In this document: piece after piece, positions 61,325-64,000 of the stretch
Layout: each line of letters opens with the position of its first letter
Numbering within the stretch: position 1 is the stretch's first letter
Assembly: GCF_003815715.1 (NCBI RefSeq)
Contig: NZ_CP033922.1
Coordinates: forward strand, 4,326,001-4,390,000
DNA: 64,000 nt
From: Chryseobacterium sp. G0162
GTDB taxonomy: Bacteria; Bacteroidota; Bacteroidia; Flavobacteriales; Weeksellaceae
Reading direction: 5' to 3'
The notes under the pieces: model-generated
What the model was told of the DNA's origin: nothing
Database searches by the model: none
What the model saw: only the letters and a program-made list of their open reading frames with translations
Translations under genes and position numbers: made by a program

Positions 61325-62716
61325 ATGAAAAGGACCCTATTATCAATTGCCGTAACTTCTTTATTCTTTACTTTTTCTTGTAAAAATGCTCAGGTTTCCA
61401 AACCGGAAATTGTAAAAAATAATGGAGTGAAAAGCACCATTACTGATGAGCAGCTGATGGATCAAGTACAGAAAGATGCCTTAAAGTACTTCTGGGAGTA
61501 TGCAGAACCTAATTCTATGTTGGGAAGAGAGCGTTACCATGAAGATGATATCTATCCGGATCATGATAAGCATGTTATCACAACCGGAGGTTCAGGATTT
61601 GGATTAGCGACTTTATTGGTAGGAGTAGAGAGAGGATTTGTTCCAAGAAAAGAAGTTGTGAAAAGATTAACCCATATCATGGATTTTTTGGCAAAAGCAG
61701 ATCGCCACAAAGGGGCTTGGTCACATTGGATCAATGGAGAAACGGGTAAGACAGTTCCTTTTGGAAAGAAAGATAACGGCGGAGATCTTGTAGAAACAGC
61801 ATTCCTTACTTCAGGAATATTAATGGTTCGTGAATACTTTAAAAATGGAAATACTGAAGAAAAAGCTTTAGCTGCAAAATGTGATGAACTTTGGAAAGGA
61901 ATTCAATGGAACTGGTACACCAAAGGAGGTGAAAAGGTGTTGTACTGGCACTGGTCACCGGAATACCAATGGGAAATGAACTTTCCACTGGAAGGATATA
62001 ATGAATGTTTAATTACCTATATTCTTGCTGCATCTTCACCTACCTACTCAATTGATGCTGAAACTTATTATAAAGGCTGGACCAGAAACGGGACCTACCT
62101 TACCAACAAAACAAAATACGGATTACCTCTTTATGTAAAGCACAACTATGCCGAGGAATACGGCGGGCCACTTTTCTGGGCTCAATATTCATATATCGGG
62201 CTTGATCCTACAGGATTATCCGATAAACTGGTGAAAAACTACTTTGATATTAATAAAAATCAAACCCTTATTGATTATAAATACTGTGTTGAAAACCCAA
62301 AACAATGGAAAGGCTACGGTCCAAACTATTGGGGGCTAACAGCCGGCTATACAAGAAATGAGGACGGAAGTACTGGCTATACAGCGCACATGCCAAGTAA
62401 TGATAATGGAGTTATAACTCCTACGGCAGCGTTAAGCAGCTTCCCATACACTCCAAAAGAATCCATGGACTTTCTGAGGTTCATCTATACTCAGAAACCT
62501 GAATTTATTGGTTCAGCAGGTCCTTATGATGCAACTTCCATCAATTATAACAACTGGTTTACTCCAAGGTATCTGGCTATTGACCAGGGTACGATAGCAC
62601 CCATGATTGAAAATTACAGAACCGGTTTCCTTTGGAAGCTATTCATGAATGCTCCGGAAATACAACAAGGCTTGAAGAAACTAAACTTCCAGTCACCAAA
62701 ATATGGAATCAAATAG
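61325..62716 (+). CDS. Glucoamylase-family (GH144-type) lipoprotein, probable endo-beta-1,2-glucanase
   Basis: 463 residues; the lipoprotein signal ends FTFSC (Cys19). ALKYFWEYAEPNSMLGRER, VITTGGSGFGLATLLVGVERGF, WSPEYQWEMNFPLEGYNECLITYILAA and PLFWAQYSYIGLDP are the 'glucoamylase family' (Glycoamylase domain) pattern of GH144, an (alpha/alpha)6 barrel. Characterised GH144 enzymes cut beta-1,2-glucan to sophorose and longer pieces. Its place between SusC/D and a GH3 enzyme fits a beta-1,2-glucan utilisation locus. Anchored in the envelope. The exact linkage specificity is inferred. Confidence 0.85.
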   Translation: MKRTLLSIAVTSLFFTFSCKNAQVSKPEIVKNNGVKSTITDEQLMDQVQKDALKYFWEYAEPNSMLGRERYHEDDIYPDHDKHVITTGGSGFGLATLLVGVERGFVPRKEVVKRLTHIMDFLAKADRHKGAWSHWINGETGKTVPFGKKDNGGDLVETAFLTSGILMVREYFKNGNTEEKALAAKCDELWKGIQWNWYTKGGEKVLYWHWSPEYQWEMNFPLEGYNECLITYILAASSPTYSIDAETYYKGWTRNGTYLTNKTKYGLPLYVKHNYAEEYGGPLFWAQYSYIGLDPTGLSDKLVKNYFDINKNQTLIDYKYCVENPKQWKGYGPNYWGLTAGYTRNEDGSTGYTAHMPSNDNGVITPTAALSSFPYTPKESMDFLRFIYTQKPEFIGSAGPYDATSINYNNWFTPRYLAIDQGTIAPMIENYRTGFLWKLFMNAPEIQQGLKKLNFQSPKYGIK

Positions 62717-62793
62717 ATCTTTCTTATTAGTTTCAAGTACATGAACAAATTTTATTTGTGAATTAATGGCTATTAAGAGAATCAATTCAATAG

Positions 62794-62850
62794 AAACGGG
62801 TTTTAGCCTGTTTAAATAAAAAAAATCCATCCAATGGCTTTAGCCAAAAC
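62794..62850. repeat. Paired small hairpins with TTTAGCC motifs
   Basis: AAACGGG / CCTGTTT (62794-62800 with 62807-62813, loop TTTTAG) is followed by GGCTTTAGCC at 62836-62845, both carrying the TTTAGCC core. No coding potential; resembles a REP-like intergenic element between the GH144 and esterase genes. Confidence 0.45.
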
Positions 62851-62862
62851 CTGAATAACAAT

Positions 62863-63570
62863 ATGAAATTAAAATTAAAGCATATCCCTCTTTTATTGCT
62901 GCCATTCTCTTTACAACTGAATGCTCAGGAGATAAAAGCAGAACTGAACAAAGAGTTTAAACGACAGGAGAAAATGTCCTATATACTGGATTATCCTAAA
63001 AACACAAAAGGAAATGTTCCATTAATCGTTTTTCTGCATGGTTCTGGAGAAAGAGGAAATAACCTTGAACTGGTAAAAGCACACAGCCCGTTTACTTATA
63101 AAAATCTGATCAAAGAACCGGTAGCTATTCTGGCCCCACAATGCCCGGCAGATACCTGGTGGGATACGGTTACAGTCTATAATTTGATTAAGGATATTCA
63201 GAAAAAATATAAAATTGATGCTTCCAGAATTTATTTGACTGGGCTTTCCATGGGAGGTTGGGGAACTTTAAAGCTGGCGATGGAGCACCCTGAGATGTTT
63301 GCAGCAGTTGCTTCAGTTTGTGCACCAACAGATCAGGTGATGACGGCCAATATTCAGCAATTTAAAGACTTGAATATGAAAATATTTCATGGAGGAATGG
63401 ATGATATTGTATTACCGGAAAATGCTTTCAAATTTTATCAGAAACTTCACCCTGTGAATCCTTCGGCAGAATTAGTGATTTTCCCTAATGATAATCATAA
63501 CTCATGGGATTCTGCCTATTCAAATCCACAGTTATATGAATGGATGCTGTCTAAAAAGAAAGAAAAATAA
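62863..63570 (+). CDS. Exported alpha/beta-hydrolase (esterase/PHB depolymerase-like)
   Basis: 235 residues with a signal peptide ending LQLNAQ. FLHGSGERGNN forms the oxyanion region, TGLSMGGWGT contains nucleophile Ser129 (GxSxG), and HGGMDDIVLPENA and NDNHNSWD supply the likely Asp and His. This is the 'carboxylesterase/phospholipase-like, YqiA/LpqC' type often found in PULs. It may remove acyl groups such as succinyl or acetyl from the glycan. It lies between the GH144 and GH3 genes. Confidence 0.85.
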   Translation: MKLKLKHIPLLLLPFSLQLNAQEIKAELNKEFKRQEKMSYILDYPKNTKGNVPLIVFLHGSGERGNNLELVKAHSPFTYKNLIKEPVAILAPQCPADTWWDTVTVYNLIKDIQKKYKIDASRIYLTGLSMGGWGTLKLAMEHPEMFAAVASVCAPTDQVMTANIQQFKDLNMKIFHGGMDDIVLPENAFKFYQKLHPVNPSAELVIFPNDNHNSWDSAYSNPQLYEWMLSKKKEK

Positions 63571-63642
63571 ATAAGAATATAAGTTTCGGGAAACGAAAGG
63601 AACTACATAAAAATCAAAACAATAATATAAGAAGATAGATTT

Positions 63643-64000
63643 ATGAAAAAGTTAATTGTACTTGCAACCCTGGCACTTTCGCCGGTGTTTTCCGCTCAGG
63701 AAATGGTAGACAAGCCTGTACAGTCTTATCAGACTGCACAATATCAGGCGAAGAAGAAAGCCTTTGTAGACAATCTTTTATCTAAAATGACGTTAGATGA
63801 AAAAATCGGCCAGCTGAACCTTCCCACTTCCGGAGACTTTACTACCGGAATGGCTCAGAGTTCAGATATCGGGAAAAAAGTAGAACAGGGATTAGTAGGC
63901 GGATTATTCAATATAAAAGGAGCGGACAAGATTAAAGCGGTTCAGAAGGTTGCTGTTGAAAAAAGCCGTTTGAAAATTCCAATGATCTTCGGAATGGATG
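63643..64000 (+). CDS. bglX: GH3 beta-glucosidase, N-terminal part (3' end outside window)
   Basis: The first 119 residues are visible. The signal peptide ends SPVFSAQE. FVDNLLSKMTLDEKIGQLN and VEKSRLKIPMIFGMD are the start of the GH3 N-terminal catalytic domain, as in periplasmic BglX. It would cut the disaccharides released by the GH144 enzyme to glucose. The start at 63643 has the signal peptide right behind it. The catalytic Asp lies beyond the window end. Confidence 0.9.
   Translation, partial: MKKLIVLATLALSPVFSAQEMVDKPVQSYQTAQYQAKKKAFVDNLLSKMTLDEKIGQLNLPTSGDFTTGMAQSSDIGKKVEQGLVGGLFNIKGADKIKAVQKVAVEKSRLKIPMIFGMD

Overview
The window is AT-rich and looks like the chromosome of a Bacteroidota bacterium of the Flavobacteriia, most likely Chryseobacterium or a close relative in the Weeksellaceae; the genus is inference. 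The signs are a type IX secretion (T9SS) C-terminal sorting domain, a SusC/SusD pair, a TPR-type histidine kinase, a recF-DUF721 cluster, an ecotin, and many upstream -7 boxes of the Bacteroidota form TAnnTTTG with few classical Shine-Dalgarno sequences.

Layout. 1-3.5 kb: a pentose-phosphate cluster (transketolase cut by the window edge, RpiB-family isomerase, glucose-6-phosphate dehydrogenase). 3.9-9.3 kb: a WxPGYW-repeat surface protein, a two-component pair, a LamG/T9SS secreted protein and a small secreted protein. 9.9-26.6 kb: an accessory island dominated by antiviral-type genes. It holds a Gabija pair (OLD-family nuclease GajA and UvrD-like helicase GajB), an unknown five-TM protein with a DUF3892 protein, two very large nuclease-STAND ATPases (1298 and 1526 residues), a large serine recombinase and a translationally coupled 54-residue protein. 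It ends beside an intact tRNA-Arg(ACG). 

27-33.9 kb: core-type genes (substrate-binding lipoprotein, MtgA, a 'SpecificRecomb' membrane protein, RecF, a DUF721 protein, a UbiA-like membrane protein). Inside this stretch is a frameshifted Tae4-like amidase followed by a lipoprotein in the immunity-gene position. 33.9-40.4 kb: a 1973-residue alpha-2-macroglobulin followed by ecotin, which together look like a protease-inhibitor module. 40.7-44.4 kb: TolC / HlyD / ABC-2 permease export operon. 44.7-56.7 kb: small housekeeping and stress genes (DinB-like, four-domain VOC/SRPBCC/GNAT group, DUF1398, DUF2490, bestrophin, CPA1 antiporter, glutaminyl cyclase, deoxynucleoside kinase, ArsC-like, DUF493, DUF4197). 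56.9-64 kb: a polysaccharide utilisation locus (SusC, SusD, GH144-type glucoamylase-family protein, esterase, GH3 cut by the window edge) that probably handles beta-1,2-glucan.

The most interesting part is the 15.4-24.4 kb stretch: two co-oriented giant STAND proteins, each with a different PD-(D/E)xK-type nuclease head (one DUF4297/Cap4-like, one Mrr-like) on long helical C-terminal sensors. They resemble Avs-type antiviral proteins, but no specific known subtype can be assigned by eye. No CRISPR array, rRNA or recognisable insertion sequence was seen.
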